64,000 nucleotides of DNA. It comes from Spodoptera frugiperda. Taxonomy: Eukaryota > Arthropoda > Insecta > Lepidoptera > Noctuidae. Shown piece after piece: positions 31,108 to 43,353 of the stretch; the first letter of the stretch is position 1; the number at the start of each line of letters is the position of its first letter. The translations under genes were made by a program, and so were the position numbers. The DNA lies in contig NC_064230.1 in the NCBI RefSeq assembly GCF_023101765.2, positions 1,240,001 to 1,304,000 of the forward strand, in the 5' to 3' direction. The notes beneath the pieces are model-generated. The model saw only the letters and a program-made list of their open reading frames with translations, did no database searches and was not told where the DNA came from.

Positions 31108-34100
31108 TGCTTCATGTATCTCTTTCTTTTGCAGGTAATGTTTGCTTCTGGTATCTCTGTTTAGGAACCGACGACAATATGCAACAACCCTTAATAACTT
31201 TGACAAAGAAGAAAATCTCTCAAGTAAGTCAAAATCATCTGATATAATAACTCCTACATGAGTCTTAATCGACTGTTCTAAATTGATCTCTAAATCTTTT
31301 GGTCTGATATAAATAATTTCCTTTTCTTTCAGAAACCGTGGTCCTGAAAACCACATTGTATTTTGCGTAAACAACCCTGGTGACAACCCTCGCGAGGCAA
31401 CATCCGCTGGATTATCTTTAGTCGACACGTGGAACCACTGCGAAGCCGTCATTGTGGTTAAGATTTCGGATGTCCTATTGGCGACAAAGGTTTTCCATTT
31501 ACTGGGGTGGCTGTTGATCCAGGCTAACACCACAGTAGAGTCTGTCCACGCTTTAACCTTATCCTTGGGTATATTCAACACCTCAGCAGTTTCCATCAAT
31601 AATTGTGACAGGAGAACTGCCCCACACAGCTCTAGGCGAGGAATGCTTACTTGTTTTATTGGTGCCACGCGAGTCTTTGCAGCCAACAATGACACCTTGA
31701 CCTCCCCTACGTCTTTAGTTAGTCGCATGTATACTACAGCGGAATATGCTACCTTCGACGCGTCACAAAATCCATGGAGCTCTACGTCGGTTTCTATGGT
31801 TTTCCCCAGCCAACGAGGTATATGAACTTCTGTAAGTAATGTTAGCTCTTCCCGATAAGTACGCCATTCTTCAGTTAAATTTTTAGTAAGTGGTTCATCC
31901 CAACCGAGACCCGCGAGCCATAATTTTTGTATAAAGATTTTAGCTACAACTATTGTGGGCGCTAACCAACCCAATGGGTCGAATAATCTAGCTATATCAG
32001 AGATTACAGTTCTTTTTGTTGCAGGTGTATTCTGAAGCGGCGGAAGATGGACGGTGTACCGGAAGGAGTCATCATTACGATCCCAGGTAAGTCCCAAGAT
32101 CTTCATAGTATTATCTAATTTCATTTCTAATTCCTTTTGATCTCTATCTTTAGCTTTACTCTCATTTTCTTCGTTGCTCTCTACTTTATATTCTATTGTA
32201 TTAATTTGATCTAATAACTCTTTATTGTTAGTGCTCCACTTTTGAAGTTCGAATCCTCCTTTGGCTAAAAGTTCTTTCATTTGCTTGTAGATTTGGATGC
32301 CGGTAGTTACGTCATCGCATCCAGTCAGTAAATCATCCATATAGTAGCAACTTAGTACCTTTTCAGACACGAGAGGATATTCGTCGCCTTCGTCGTAAGC
32401 AATTTGATGGAGAGTTCTGACTGCCAGGTAAGGTGCCGACGCTGTTCCAAAAGTAACTGTTACGAGTTCATAGTCTTTGATCGACTCGTTAGGACTGCTC
32501 CGCCAGAGTATCCTTTGAAACATAGCATCCTCATCAGCCACTCTAATTTGACGATACATCTTAATTATATCTGCTACCAGTCCAATAGAGTGAGTTCTCC
32601 ATCTCATAATTGTGTGCCTCAACTCCGCTTGTAGTGTTGGTCCAACCATCAAAGTATCATTTAAAGACACTCCTCTATTGTTCTTTTGGGATGCATTGAA
32701 CACAACTCGAACCTTAGTAGTGGTTTTGTCTTCTCTTACGACGGCGTGATGGGGTAAATACACAGCTATTTCTTTTTTACTGTCATCTTGTTTCACAGGT
32801 CGCAGGTGCCCTAAACGTAAGTATTCTTCAATTACATCCGTGTACTTTTCCTTTAGCTCAGTGTTCTTTGCCAACCTTTTCTCTAATGATTTTAATCTGT
32901 TTTCAGCTATAGCGCGAGAATCACCTGCTGTGCACTGCGGATCCTTAACTCGGAATGGTAACCGGACTTCATATCTACCGTCTGCTCTTCTTTTAGTTGT
33001 GGCCTTGTAAAAGTCTTCACATTGTTGTTCTTCTGGCGAAAGAACCTTTTTTGTACTAGTCTGATCTTGAATTTCCCAAAACTGTTTAAGAATTTGATCT
33101 AAATTGAACTGAGCGTGAGCTACACTAACGCATGGTTGTGTGTAACTTGAACTATTGTTAATGTTTGACCTATGTACTACACCAGATAGAATCCATCCTA
33201 ATGTGGTGTTCTGAGCAATTAAAGTAGCAGTTGGACTTTTGATTATGCCTGTTTTTATTATGCAACCATAAACATCTGCACCTAGTAAAATATCAATTTT
33301 ACTAGGTTGATTGAACTGTGGGTCGGCCAACTGTAAGTTGGTGATATCGAGCCAGTTAAAAGTATTTTTATTTAAGGCTTGATCCGGTAAGTATGAAGTA
33401 ATTTTACTAATGACGTAAGCGTTGAAATTTAATTTAAAACCTGAATCTACCCTGGATTGAATAGTTATATTCACCATATATTTCGCTATAGTTGACTTCT
33501 GACCTAATCCCGACACCATTCCATGTATGGGAATTTTCTTAAGCCTTAAGAACTGCACTGTGTCCTCGGTCACAAAACAAGCCTGTGAACCTTGGTCCAA
33601 CAGAGCTCTTACTACCTGATAGTTACCCGTCTTGGACTCCGCTTTTACTAGAGCAGTAGCTAGTAAAACTTGTCCAGGAACAGGAACCGTGTTGGTAGAT
33701 ATGCAAGAGACTACTGGAGCAGAACTAGTCGAAGGACTAGCTTCAACGACAGTAGGTTTTGATGCAGTATCTCTTTTGTTAGTACCGTCCAGATTTGGGT
33801 GCAGCAAGGAATGATGACGCTTATGGCAAAGTTTGCAAGTTGTTGGCTTCTTACAGTTTATTACCGTGTGATTACCTCCTAAACAATTAAAACAAATGTT
33901 GTGTTGCGCTACAAAATTACGTCTTTCCTCCAAGGGTTCCTTTGCAAATCTTTTACAAAAGCACAGTTTATGAGACTCGTTACAATACTCACAACGTATG
34001 TTACTTGAACTCACTACCATTGATTTAGCAACATGCGAATGATTATTCTGATTTTGAAGATTTCTTTTTGGTTCTATAAATTCAAGAGCGCGGAATCGGT

Positions 34101-34968
34101 TCTCTAAAAACGTAGCAAATTCATCATAAGTAGGCAATTCATTGGAATCGTGATTACTAAGACTTAATTCCCATTGTTTCCGCGTTTCTGAATCGAGCTT
34201 AAAAGTAACTATGTGGATGATAATAACATCCCAAGTTGTCACATCTACCTTTAGATTTTTCAAACCGTTAAGACAGTCATTTGTTGTGTCTAACAACTCT
34301 TTTAAAGAAATCGCTGACTCAACATGCATACGTTTTAACCCGAAAAGACGTTTCAAAATGCAGTTAACTAAATACTTTTTATTGCTGTATCTTTTTTCTA
34401 ATTGTGCCCAACACTGACTATAATTTGCTTCGGAGACCGGTGTTTGTCTCACAAGCTGTTCAGCCTCACCGCTAAGATGACTCTTTAAGTAGTGCATTTT
34501 CTGAACATTGTCTAAACTACTATTGTTATGCACGAGAGTTACAATTAGGTCTCTAAAAGTTGTCCACTCAGAGTATTTGCCACTAAAATTTGGAATTGAT
34601 ATTTTTGGTAATTTTACAAAAGAGTTTGTACTTGATTTATTTGAGTTACTAGAAGTACCAGGTTCAGGAATAGTAGCCTTAGGAACATCATATTTAGCAA
34701 GCATAGACTTAATCAGACATGTGTATGTGATGTATGTGTCTTCTGTATTATCATATAATTCCGATAACATTTTAATCCCTTGCGTTTCATATTGTTCATG
34801 CAATTTAGTGTAATTAGTAACAAACAAATTCCAGTCCCGTTCTAATAACTCTCTTCTAGTTTGAATATAATCAACAGACAATCTTTCTTTAGGCGACTTT
34901 TTCAAATTAGTCAAGCCACGATGAATAACATTTTGAAGTTCCTTTAAAAGATTAACTAACCCTTCCAT
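31108..34968 (-). CDS. BEL-B Gag-Pol, gag to RNase H
   Basis: The start is the ATG at 34968 (MEGLVNLLKELQNVIHRG). In order: DUF1759-type gag (IPNFSGKYSEWTTFRDLI), zinc knuckles (CEYCNESHKLCFC, CFNCLGGNH, CKLCHKRHH), aspartic protease (ALLDQGSQACFV), RT (RVVFNASQKNNRGVSLND; YMDD at about residues 876-879) and RNase H (LHGFCDASKVAYSAVVY, AWTDSTVVLAW). About 1287 codons without a stop. Pol is then cut by LINE-B, and the integrase lies at 25170-26510. Confidence 0.85.
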
Positions 34969-35734
34969 TTTATTGACCAAAATAACAACTGTTAAAAGAT
35001 AAACAATTAACTTGTGTAAATAAACAACTCTAATAAAATTTAATTAAACTTAACAAAAACAAGACTTTAATGAATTTTTCTAAGTGACCAACTAAGAAAT
35101 TAGTCTAAGTGTAAAAATTTACTAAAAATTTTACAAGTGTTTGAACTTAATAATTTACTGGGACGGGAATCCGGCATAGACTCCCCGTTCCCTCGTTTTT
35201 TATAAAACTATTCTAAGTCTAACACGCACAAATTAATCTAAGACAAAATTAAGTTAAAATAAACTAAGTCTTTTCTTCATAGATCACAATCCGATAAATA
35301 TTCTAAGTCCGAAATTTCTTTGGAATAGAGATCAAAGTTGCTTGAAACTTTTTTTTAAATATAACAATGAAAAGAGTACTCACAGTTGCACTTCACACTA
35401 ACACTCTATGGTCCTGCAAGTGGCGCCCTCTGTGGCTGCCAGTGGAACTATGCGTACGTCCCCTGTGACGTCACGTGCCGGCTGCTTCTGCGTCACCTTG
35501 CTGTCTTCTAGTGGTGATGATCTGTGTGGCGCGCTCTGGTGGCCACTCGTTGAACTAATCCGCCAAAGCTGGCTCAGCTCACCGCCTATGCTGTGTGAAG
35601 CTGTCGCCGCTAGTGCGGAGGACTCGCGTACTTTTCTGTAGCGATCCACTACAAGTACGCGGAAAACCGGCCAACGCGGTGGCCGTTTTGAACTCAAAAA
35701 AACTGTCCAAACGATCCGGCTCGTATAGGACCAA
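34969..35734 (-). other. BEL-B leader and primer-binding site
   Basis: Untranslated leader between the 5' LTR and gag. Next to the LTR, the minus strand reads 'TTGGTCCTATACGAGCCGGA' (about 35714-35734), a TGG-starting candidate PBS. A GC-richer block (35400-35700) has open frames but no recognisable domain. Confidence 0.55.
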
Positions 35735-35990
35735 TGTTTCCTAGCTAAGCTACTAGGTGATCTGCTGACCTACTAATACACAAGATGGGGTGAAGGTAAA
35801 TAAAACCGCCTCTGTGTACTGTTCTAAGCTGGTATATTTTTTGGTCTTACAAATCAATTTTACCTTATAGTCTTGCCGGTAACGAAACCATAGCTCGCTT
35901 TTAATTGCGGCAACGCCATCTATCGAGCTATGAGACAACTTTTTCAACAATAATATTTTTTGACCTTAACAATAAGTATGATCTTGAACA
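35735..35990 (-). repeat. 5' LTR of BEL-B
   Basis: Near-identical partner of 24596-24852. Followed at once by the CCACG duplication and resumed LINE-A sequence. Confidence 0.85.
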
Positions 35991-37671
35991 CCACGAGTGG
36001 GCAAGCGAGTTCGCACAATTCTTCCAGTCAGTGTACAGCACGACACCTGCCACTCTAGATGTGGCGGCGGCGAGTGCTTCGGGGACGCAGAACGGTGCCG
36101 GTGCGTGGACGCATCTCGGCCGCCTCGACCGGTCAGAGGTGCGGCGCGCGCTTGCACATCTTCCTGCTAAGCGCTCGGTTGGACCAGATGGCATCCCTCC
36201 TTTTATACTTAAGGATTGTAGAATGACATTGGTCGATCCGTTGTTGCATATATTTAACAGATGTATTGCAAAGGCGAAATTCCCCGACCGTTGGAAGCTG
36301 ACACGGGTAGTACCAATACCAAAGGGCAAAGTAGGTGGAGAAGCTAGTGATTACAGACCGGTGGCTATTCTTTCAACACCTGCAAAAATATTCGAATCTG
36401 CTATACACAACAATATGTACACACAGGTTCGTAGTTACCTATCCGAGGCACAGCACGGTTTCCGCCCGGGAAAGAGTACGACAACTAATCTACTGCATCA
36501 GATGGCGACTGTCATTCCGGCAGTTGATGGTGGACTACAGGTAGACGTCGCGTACCTGGACTTCCGGAAGGCCTTCGACACAGTCGATAATGATGTCTTG
36601 CTCTGTAAGCTGGCGGATGTGGGTTTCACCCCGCACACGCTAAAATTCTTCGCCAGCTACTTGAGCGATAGACGTCAATTTGTCGACTGTGTCGGATATC
36701 ATTCGGAGCCTTACTTCACACGATCTGGTGTCAGTCAAGGGAGTAATCTGGGTCCGTTACTATTTGTCCTCATGATTAATGACTTATCTAAAATAGTTAA
36801 GGATTCCGAATGTCTACTCTTTGCCGATGATCTTAAGCTAAGCAGGGTTATCAGAGATAAAAATACGGATCATGGTTTGCTGCAGCGGGACTTGGATAGG
36901 GTTATGGATTGGAGTAGGCAGAATAAATTATATTTTAACATAGAAAAATGTTCCATTATATCATTCACTCGTGCTCGTACCCCTAGTCATTGTTCATATC
37001 ACATGGAAGGGCAACCCATACAACGTGTGACAGAGGTTAGAGATTTGGGGATAACTTTCACTGCGGATCTAACTTTTAGGAAGCACATCACAAAAGTATG
37101 TAGGAAAGCTTATCGCAATCTAGGCTTTGTTCTGCGACAGGCCAATGACTTCAACAATATCAAGGCGTTAAAGGCTTTGTATGAAGCATTAGTTAAAAGT
37201 CATATGGAATGTAATGCGGCTATATGGAGTCCCAACGAAGCCAAATACGCGACCATGTTGGAAAGAATTCAAAACAAATTCGTGAGATTTCTGTACTTAA
37301 AGACATATGGAGTGTACCCGGGATATCCGCTGCTGTACCCGACGTTGTATTTGCTGGGTACAGTGGGTTATTACAGACTAGAAGCGCGACGAGAAGTAAT
37401 GCTGGCTACTTATTTGTATAATGTCTTACGCGGAAAATGTCACAATCCGAGGATACTGGGTGAGCTTAGGCTGTGCGTGCCGGATGGGTACGTGAGGCGT
37501 CGGCGACGGCCGCGGTTGTTGGTGGTACCAACAGCTCGCACCGAGCTTCTGAAGCAAGCTCCGATGACACGCGCGCTGCACACACTCAATGCTATAGCAG
37601 AGCAGATCGATTTGTTTAACTGTTCGGTGAATGACTTCACAAGGGTAGCATATTCCGTGATATGTTATTAA
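35991..37671 (+). CDS. LINE-A ORF2, 3' part: reverse transcriptase
   Basis: Resumes directly after BEL-B in the frame left at 24595. Motifs: SVGPDGIPPFILKDC, DYRPVAILSTPAKIFESAI, QHGFRPGKSTTTNL, YLDFRKAFDTVDNDVL, SGVSQGSNLGPLLFVLMIND and LLFADDLKL (FADD active site), then the thumb and C-terminal region to the stop at 37671. There is no internal stop. With the endonuclease part (23365-24595) the two pieces make up one ORF2 of roughly 970 residues, broken only by BEL-B. Confidence 0.82.
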
Positions 37672-37885
37672 GGTTATTAGGATAATTTAGTATTGTAGTT
37701 TCTTTTTAATTATATTATTATTAATTGTGATTTGTATGTATGTTTTGTTTAAGGTATAATATTGCTATTATTGACTTTGTTTGCATGTTGTGTTTAATAT
37801 AATAAGTAGCTTTTCTGTCACATTAGGTTAAACCTGTAATGATAGATTTAAGTGTGATAAAATAAATAAATAAATAAATAAATTT

Positions 37886-38496
37886 TCATTGATAAAAAGT
37901 ATTAGGATTACGTTTGCAATTTTCTTATAAATTTAGTAGTTTAGTAGGTGAAGGTTTAGTTAGGTACTAGTGTTTTAATTTTCATTGATAAAAAGTAGGT
38001 ATTAGCATTACGTTTGCAATTTTCTCACAAATTTAATTAAGAAATTCAAAGATTGAATAAGTAGGTATTTGCAATTAAGTAGTATAGGTTAGTAGGTATA
38101 ATATGTTTATAGTTGTTTATGTAGGTACGACTTAATGAGAATAATTTGATACGTAGGTCATTGTTTAATTTTCATTGTTAATAGGTTTAACTTAAGTAGT
38201 TTAGGATTACGTACGGTTTGAATATTGTATAGTAGGTAGAAAATTACGATATTGATAGTTGTTAATCTAGTGTTAAAAATAATTTTGTGTAGGTATTTTA
38301 GAACTAGGTTTAATAGGCTTATCTACAGGTACCTATACCGCTCATTTCATTGACACTTGTCCAGTAGGGAGGTATAATTTACTTTAAGATTTAATTGAGA
38401 GGTTTAGTTTACAGTTTGGCATTACATAGCCTTGTTACTAGGTTAAGCTAGGGTATAGGTATTTCGTTACTTAGACAACCTACAAAAAGAAATGAA
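37886..38496. other. AT-rich intergenic sequence with short direct repeats
   Basis: 'attttcattgataaaaagta' followed by 'ttacgtttgcaattttct' occurs twice (about 37884 and 37979). 'agtagtttagtaggtgaagg' at about 37930 also occurs near 19750, inside the LINE-A 5' region. No gene seen. Confidence 0.4.
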
Positions 38497-38781
38497 ATCC
38501 CACAAAAACATTTCGGCGGCCAACTCGCCAGTTACGTCCAAGGTTTGCACGCCTACGAGATTATAGCGTAAAAACTCTGCTACGCGCTACGAACTACGCA
38601 GTACGAGCTATGGCTGTAGAATTTCCCCGTAACTTGAGTGTGAAATTAGGGCTTATCGATTTAGATCTGGGCATGTAGGGTTAGAAACTTGGCTCTACAC
38701 GGGATCTGATTACTTTTTGACAGTGCGAGTTGTATGGTCTCGTCTTGGCAACATTTAACAAGAAATGTTTTTGTGGGATCC
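38497..38781. mobile_element. Candidate TIR element
   Basis: 'atcccacaaaaacatttc' at 38498-38516 is inverted at 38762-38780 ('gaaatgtttttgtgggatcc'). The roughly 245-base interior has no ORF. Superfamily unknown. Confidence 0.45.
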
Positions 38782-38802
38782 CTTCTTCCCAAAAAAAGTC
38801 AG

Positions 38803-38882
38803 CAACGCATTAGTAACTCTAGTGTTTCAAGTGTCCATGGGCGACGGCGATTGCTTACCATCAGGTGATCCGTTTGGGTACA
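38803..38882 (+). repeat. S2 3' tail
   Basis: 'agtgtttcaagtgtccatgg' followed by 'cgattgcttaccatcaggtg' matches the S2 3' end. Confidence 0.55.
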
Positions 38883-38884
38883 TG

Positions 38885-39125
38885 ATATACTATTCTTATA
38901 AATGCAAAAGTTTGTATGTTTGTTGGTTTGTTTGTTACACGTTTACGTCAAAAAGGCTGAAGGGATCGGGATGAAATTTGGAACAGGGGTAGATTAAGGT
39001 CTGGAATAACACATAGGCTATCTATCTATTTTTATCAAGCGTTTCAGTGGAGTGTCTCTTTACTACCTAGACGATAGGATACTTTACATCGCGATGCGGA
39101 CGAAGCCGCCGTCAGAAGCTAGTAT
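38885..39125 (+). mobile_element. Non-autonomous Helitron, second family
   Basis: Starts 'tatactattcttataaatgc', contains 'gtttgttacacgtttacgtc' and 'gggatgaaatttggaacagg', and ends 'gcggacgaagccgccgtcag' then 'aagctag|t'. The 3' stem-loop gcgg/ccgc before CTAG is typical of Helitrons. Confidence 0.6.
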
Positions 39126-39891
39126 AGAAAGAAATGAAACGACAGTACAATGTATCTATGTGTCTATATTTTTGAGTGCAATTATCCATCCAGTGTTACA
39201 ATATTGTATTTATTATTTAACGAATCACAATCAGACATATACTTCGCGACTCTCCTGTAAAAACCCAAACAATACACCATTTTGTCAATTATATACCTTA
39301 ACTGTATTAATTTAAAGTCGACATTTCAATACTGAGTACAATTATCATCACATTTGTTTTATTCAAGCCTTTATATTCCAAAATCAACTTTAAATCAATA
39401 GAACTAAGGTATATAATAGCATGTCAACAAAAAACTTAGTACGTACCTCTAGTATATAATATTTCAAAGCTACTGTGTCATAGTAATTTGAACTCTAAAC
39501 AACTTGTAATAAAGTCTATAGTTAAAGTGTTAGTTATAATATAAAGAGTGATTACAAATTTGCTATTACATTTAGAAAAATTGAATAAATAACTAACATT
39601 TGCTTGTTCAAAGGAATTTGAGCTCTATTAGTGAAGACATAAGAACTATATGAGAAATGTACTTATAGATTGATTTTAAATGAGTTATTTGACTCGTTTC
39701 TTTATAATAACGAAACTACCTACAACTGATGCAATAACATAATATTAAAAAAATAAAAATCACAATTGTAACTTTTAACTAACCAAGAATCGAACCCGCT
39801 TACCCATTCTAACAAAGCATTCAGTAAAGACGCTGTACATATAATTAAGGATTTATAATTTAATTTATATATAAATAAATATTTATTCGTA
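39126..39891. other. AT-rich intergenic sequence
   Basis: No exon, RNA gene or repeat end that I can support. Confidence 0.4.
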
Positions 39892-40148
39892 TCGTCACGC
39901 CTTTTATCCCCGAAGGGGTAGGCAGAGGTGCACATTACGGCACGTAATGCCACTTTTCACCATTTGTGTTATAAGTCCCATGTAATAGGGGGTGAGCCTA
40001 TTGCTATATACTGGACACAATTCCAGACTCCGTGCTACTACTGAGAAATTTTCAAAAAAGTCCAGCAATACTTTGTCCGACACGAGAATTGAACCCGAGA
40101 CCCCTTGTCCGGCAGTCGCACTTGCGACCACTCGACCAACGAGGCAGT
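39892..40148 (-). mobile_element. tRNA-derived SINE (S1), near full length
   Basis: Complete from 'atcgtcacgccttttatccc' to 'ctcgaccaacgaggcagtct'. The tRNA-like head is at the high end. Confidence 0.78.
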
Positions 40149-40266
40149 CTAATAAATATTTATGTCATTATTTATAATTTTATAAATAAATAAATTTACT
40201 TAAACACAGTTTAAGTCAATAAGAATATTAATTTAAGAAAAATACTAATTTCATACAAGATTATTT

Positions 40267-40440
40267 AGACACCACTGACAAACGGTGAAGGAAAACATCG
40301 TGAGGAAACCTGGGCTTATAATTTCTAATTATAAGTTTCAAATCGCCAACCCGCATTGAGCAAGCGTGGTGATTAATGCTCAAACCTTCTCCGTATGAGA
40401 AGAGGGCTTTGGTCAGCAGTGGACACTTATATAAGAAGCT
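40267..40440 (+). repeat. Interspersed repeat ending 'gagggctttggtcagcagtg'
   Basis: 'caccactgacaaacggtgaa', 'aaacatcgtgaggaaacctg' and 'cttctccgtatgagaagagg'. The same family is at 48428-48600 and, inverted, at 56184-56276. Probably a LINE 3' end. Confidence 0.55.
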
Positions 40441-40443
40441 TTA

Positions 40444-40754
40444 AAAGTATCTGCCACGGCTTTAATGGGAGGTAGTGTTGTGTTTGAAGATTACAATAGT
40501 AAATATAAATTATTGATTATGAGTATTTTTTTTCTTACCTATGAGTTTATTATGATAGAGCTATCTCTTTCACTGTCTCTGTCGCATCGTGTGTATTTGT
40601 GAACCACTTTATGCAGAGTAGAGTCAACGTTTATTTAACTTCTTTATGTTCTCAAATTGAATTAACTGGTCCGAGGTACGAAATGTCTTCACTATTGTAA
40701 TGTTCAAACACAACACTACCTCCCATTAAAGCCGTGGCAGATACTTTTAGAACA
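40444..40754. mobile_element. TIR DNA element (about 310 bp)
   Basis: 'agtatctgccacggctttaa' and 'gggaggtagtgttgtgtttg' at the left end are perfectly inverted at 40698-40752 ('caacactacctcccattaaa', 'gccgtggcagatacttttag'). The TIR is about 50 bases with flanking TA. No transposase inside. Confidence 0.65.
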
Positions 40755-41021
40755 CTTTATATGTATACAGTCAAAATGAATAATTTAATATTTTGATTTA
40801 AAAAACAGATATTTTAGAATTAAAGATTGATTATTTATTCAATACGACAAATATATTATGTATTCATATGTAGAAAGAAGAAAAAGGATAAAAGATACTA
40901 TTTATCTATTAAAATACATAAGCGTGAGAGAGATAGCGATATATCTAAGCTCTCGCTCTGAAAATAAGAATTACTGTTTCAAAATATAGTCACTAACGAC
41001 TTTCGTCAATTTTTATAAAAG

Positions 41022-41172
41022 CAACGTCACGCCTTTTATCCCTGAAGGGGTAGGCAGAGATGCACATTACGGCACGTAATGCCGCTATACAATGTACACC
41101 CAATTTTCACCATTTGTGTTATAAGTCCCATGTAACAGGGGGTGAGCCTATTGCCATATACTGGACACAATA
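41022..41172 (-). mobile_element. SINE S1, 3' half
   Basis: 'caacgtcacgccttttatcc' to 'ccatatactggacacaa'. The head is missing. Confidence 0.65.
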
Positions 41173-41221
41173 ATTTTAATATATTTACCTATATTAAATA
41201 CTTTAGCTAATACATAGTGCG

Positions 41222-41405
41222 AATCAATGCTAATATATAAAGCTGAATAGTCTGTTTGTATCGCGAATATCTCAGAAACTACTGATCAGAATTCAATAAT
41301 TCTTTTTGTGTCGGATAGCCCATTTATTAAGGAAGGCTATGGTATATAAAACATCACGCTACTATCAATAGGAGCCGAGCAGAGAGGGTAAACACAGAAG
41401 TAGGT
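41222..41405 (+). mobile_element. Degenerate Helitron
   Basis: 'tatataaagctgaatagtct', 'attctttttgtgtcggatag' and 'aaaacatcacgctactatca' match the Helitron at 4389 with many changes. The CTAG end is lost. Confidence 0.45.
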
Positions 41406-41921
41406 TAACGTCCCGCGCTCCCCGTAAAGTGTCACGCGTTATGTTAAAGGGAAATTCAGTTATGACATCTCCTCTTTGTATTTGCTTCACAATAATACTT
41501 TGACTGACCCGGGAATGGAACCTGTGACTGCTTGACAACCATTTGTCTAATAAAGAATGATAGATATAATATATATTTAATTCTAATATATTAGAAATTA
41601 TAAAATGGATAGTTTAAAGAAATTATACATAAGAAGAAAATGTACACATATAGAGTCACACATTCAATTCCCGGGCAAATCAAAATGTAAAGCTGTCATA
41701 ATAGCGAGAAATATATAACTATGTAACATATATTACATATTTAACTATAATATATAACATAAAAAATGTGTTAAAATTGTATAATGAAATGAATCACGTA
41801 ATATTACATTTAAAGATTTACATTTAACATTTAAACCATTCGCTGTATCGACTAGAATAATGATTGTGGTGACCACCGCTACTATTCCCACGGGTTTCTT
41901 ATACCCACGGGAATTTAAAGA

Positions 41922-42045
41922 CAGAGATTGTCCAGCAGCGCTCTCTGATAAACCTGAACCTTTTACACTGCGATCTCCAACCCGCCTGCCTGCGGAGATT
42001 ATGGCAAACCCTCTTATGTAGAGGAGGCTCGTAGTCCAGCAGTGG
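41922..42045 (+). repeat. 'cagcagcgctctctgataaa' interspersed repeat
   Basis: Second copy of the family at 3867. It continues into 'aggctcgtagtccagcagtg'. Confidence 0.5.
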
Positions 42046-42129
42046 ACTGTCACTTTTAAATTTAATTCTAACGCCTATTGAGTTATTTAGATTATTAATG
42101 AATAAATTCACATAATATATAGCTTATAT

Positions 42130-42255
42130 GGCAACGTCACGCCTTTTATCCCCGAAGGGGTAGACAGAGGTGCACATTACGACACGTAATGCCGCTATAC
42201 AATGTACACCCACTTTTCAACATTTGTGTTATAAGTCCCATGTAATAGGGGAAAT
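42130..42255 (-). mobile_element. SINE S1, 3' half
   Basis: 'caacgtcacgccttttatcc' to 'ataagtcccatgtaatagg', then sequence diverges. Confidence 0.65.
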
Positions 42256-43087
42256 GTCAAATTATTGTTTTAATCGAGAATCAAACCCCTTGATAGACAG
42301 TGACCATCTCAATGAATACCTTAACCGGGAATCGAACCCGACACAGATTTACTTAAAGAATTATATCTAAATAACTACAATAGGCGTCAATTATTAAAAA
42401 AATATCTTAAAAAGTTATGAAAAATTAAAAAAATACTGCTAGACAAAGCGAGTGGTGATTATTATTATTAAATTCCAAAACGATCATTCTCCATCCCTTT
42501 CTATCCCATGAGAATGCCACTACGTTAGAGCGAGACAACAGATCTGTTAGTTTACTTGTAAAGTCGTATTATACGAAATTGCTTGACCGAATTTGATGAG
42601 GTTGGTGTTCAAGGTACGTAGGGGAATACTTGAGTGATCCGGCCGATGCCTCTGTAATGAGAAAAATACAAAAATTAAGATATTTTAGATAATATGAGTT
42701 ATAAAATGAGAGAGAGAGAAAAGAGGTAATGAGAAAGAGTAACCTATGGAGATTCTCGCTCGTTCTTCTCCATAGGAATCACACTTTGGAACGAGCAAAT
42801 AGGGCAACTAGAAGACTGACCGACAGGCAGACGTTATTAATATTATTATATTTGCTTTGACGTTCAAAAGTGCCTTCTTGGTCTATTTGAAATAAATAAT
42901 TTTAACTTTGACTTTATACCGACCAGGAGGTCTACTCTAATTCAACGAAAAACGAAGTTTCGTCCGAAACTTCACAGATTGCATACTACAATTCTATTTA
43001 TTGCGAACTTTCGTGAACAAAAATGAACTAATGAAATGAAGATAAATAAATAGGTTTTGATATGAAATTAAAAATAAAACGTTATTT
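42256..43087. other. Intergenic sequence downstream of the GTPase gene
   Basis: No exon found. A copy of the 'ggtctatttgaaataaataa' tail repeat lies at 42860-42915. A possible extra 3' exon of the GTPase was looked for here and not found. Confidence 0.35.
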
Positions 43088-43186
43088 TTTTATGTTAAAT
43101 GGGTCGACGTTTGGCCGCTATCTCACCTGATGGTAAGTGATGATGCGGCCTACGATGGAGCACGTCTGCCCATAAGCAGACGTGCT
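43088..43186 (-). repeat. LINE 3' UTR fragment
   Basis: 'ttatgttaaatgggtcgacg', 'tatctcacctgatggtaagt' and 'atggagcacgtctgcccata' are the reverse complement of the LINE end at 9085-9190. Confidence 0.6.
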
Positions 43187-43353
43187 ATTTTTATTATATA
43201 TATTACATATATTATATATATTTCAAGTAATTCTATTAGTAAATCAATAAAAACTTCGTATTCGAGAACCAGAGTAGCCTTCAGGCATCAGCCCTACTGT
43301 GTTGGAAAATCCTATTGTGAGGCTGTGTAGTGTTGAAATAAATAAAATAAAAA

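Larger units (their letters stand above)
24596..35990 (-). mobile_element. BEL/Pao LTR retrotransposon on the minus strand (BEL-B), split by LINE-B
   Basis: Direct LTRs at 24596-24852 and 35735-35990 (TG...CA ends) flank gag-pol on the minus strand. The exact 5-bp duplication CCACG lies outside both (24591-24595 and 35991-35995). Gag, protease, RT and RNase H are at 31108-34968, integrase at 25170-26510, and LINE-B in between. No env is present, unlike BEL-A. Confidence 0.88.
19540..37885 (+). mobile_element. LINE-A: CR1/Jockey-group non-LTR retrotransposon carrying two large insertions
   Basis: Its own parts are a GC-rich 5' region (about 19540-20125), ORF1 (20126-21244), ORF2 5' part (23365-24595), ORF2 3' part (35991-37671) and a 3' UTR ending in an (AAAT)n tail at 37861-37885. 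The hAT element (21245-23361) and BEL-B (24596-35990) are later insertions, each with a target duplication. The 5' limit is approximate. Confidence 0.75.

Noticed and set aside
35398..35697. Open frames on both strands in a GC-rich block
   Set aside because: Lies in the BEL-B leader between LTR and gag. No domain and no independent context.
42256..43353. A further 3' exon of the GTPase gene with the family's TKGIG-like motif
   Set aside because: No acceptor followed by matching residues was found. The stop at 43354 was kept with reduced confidence.
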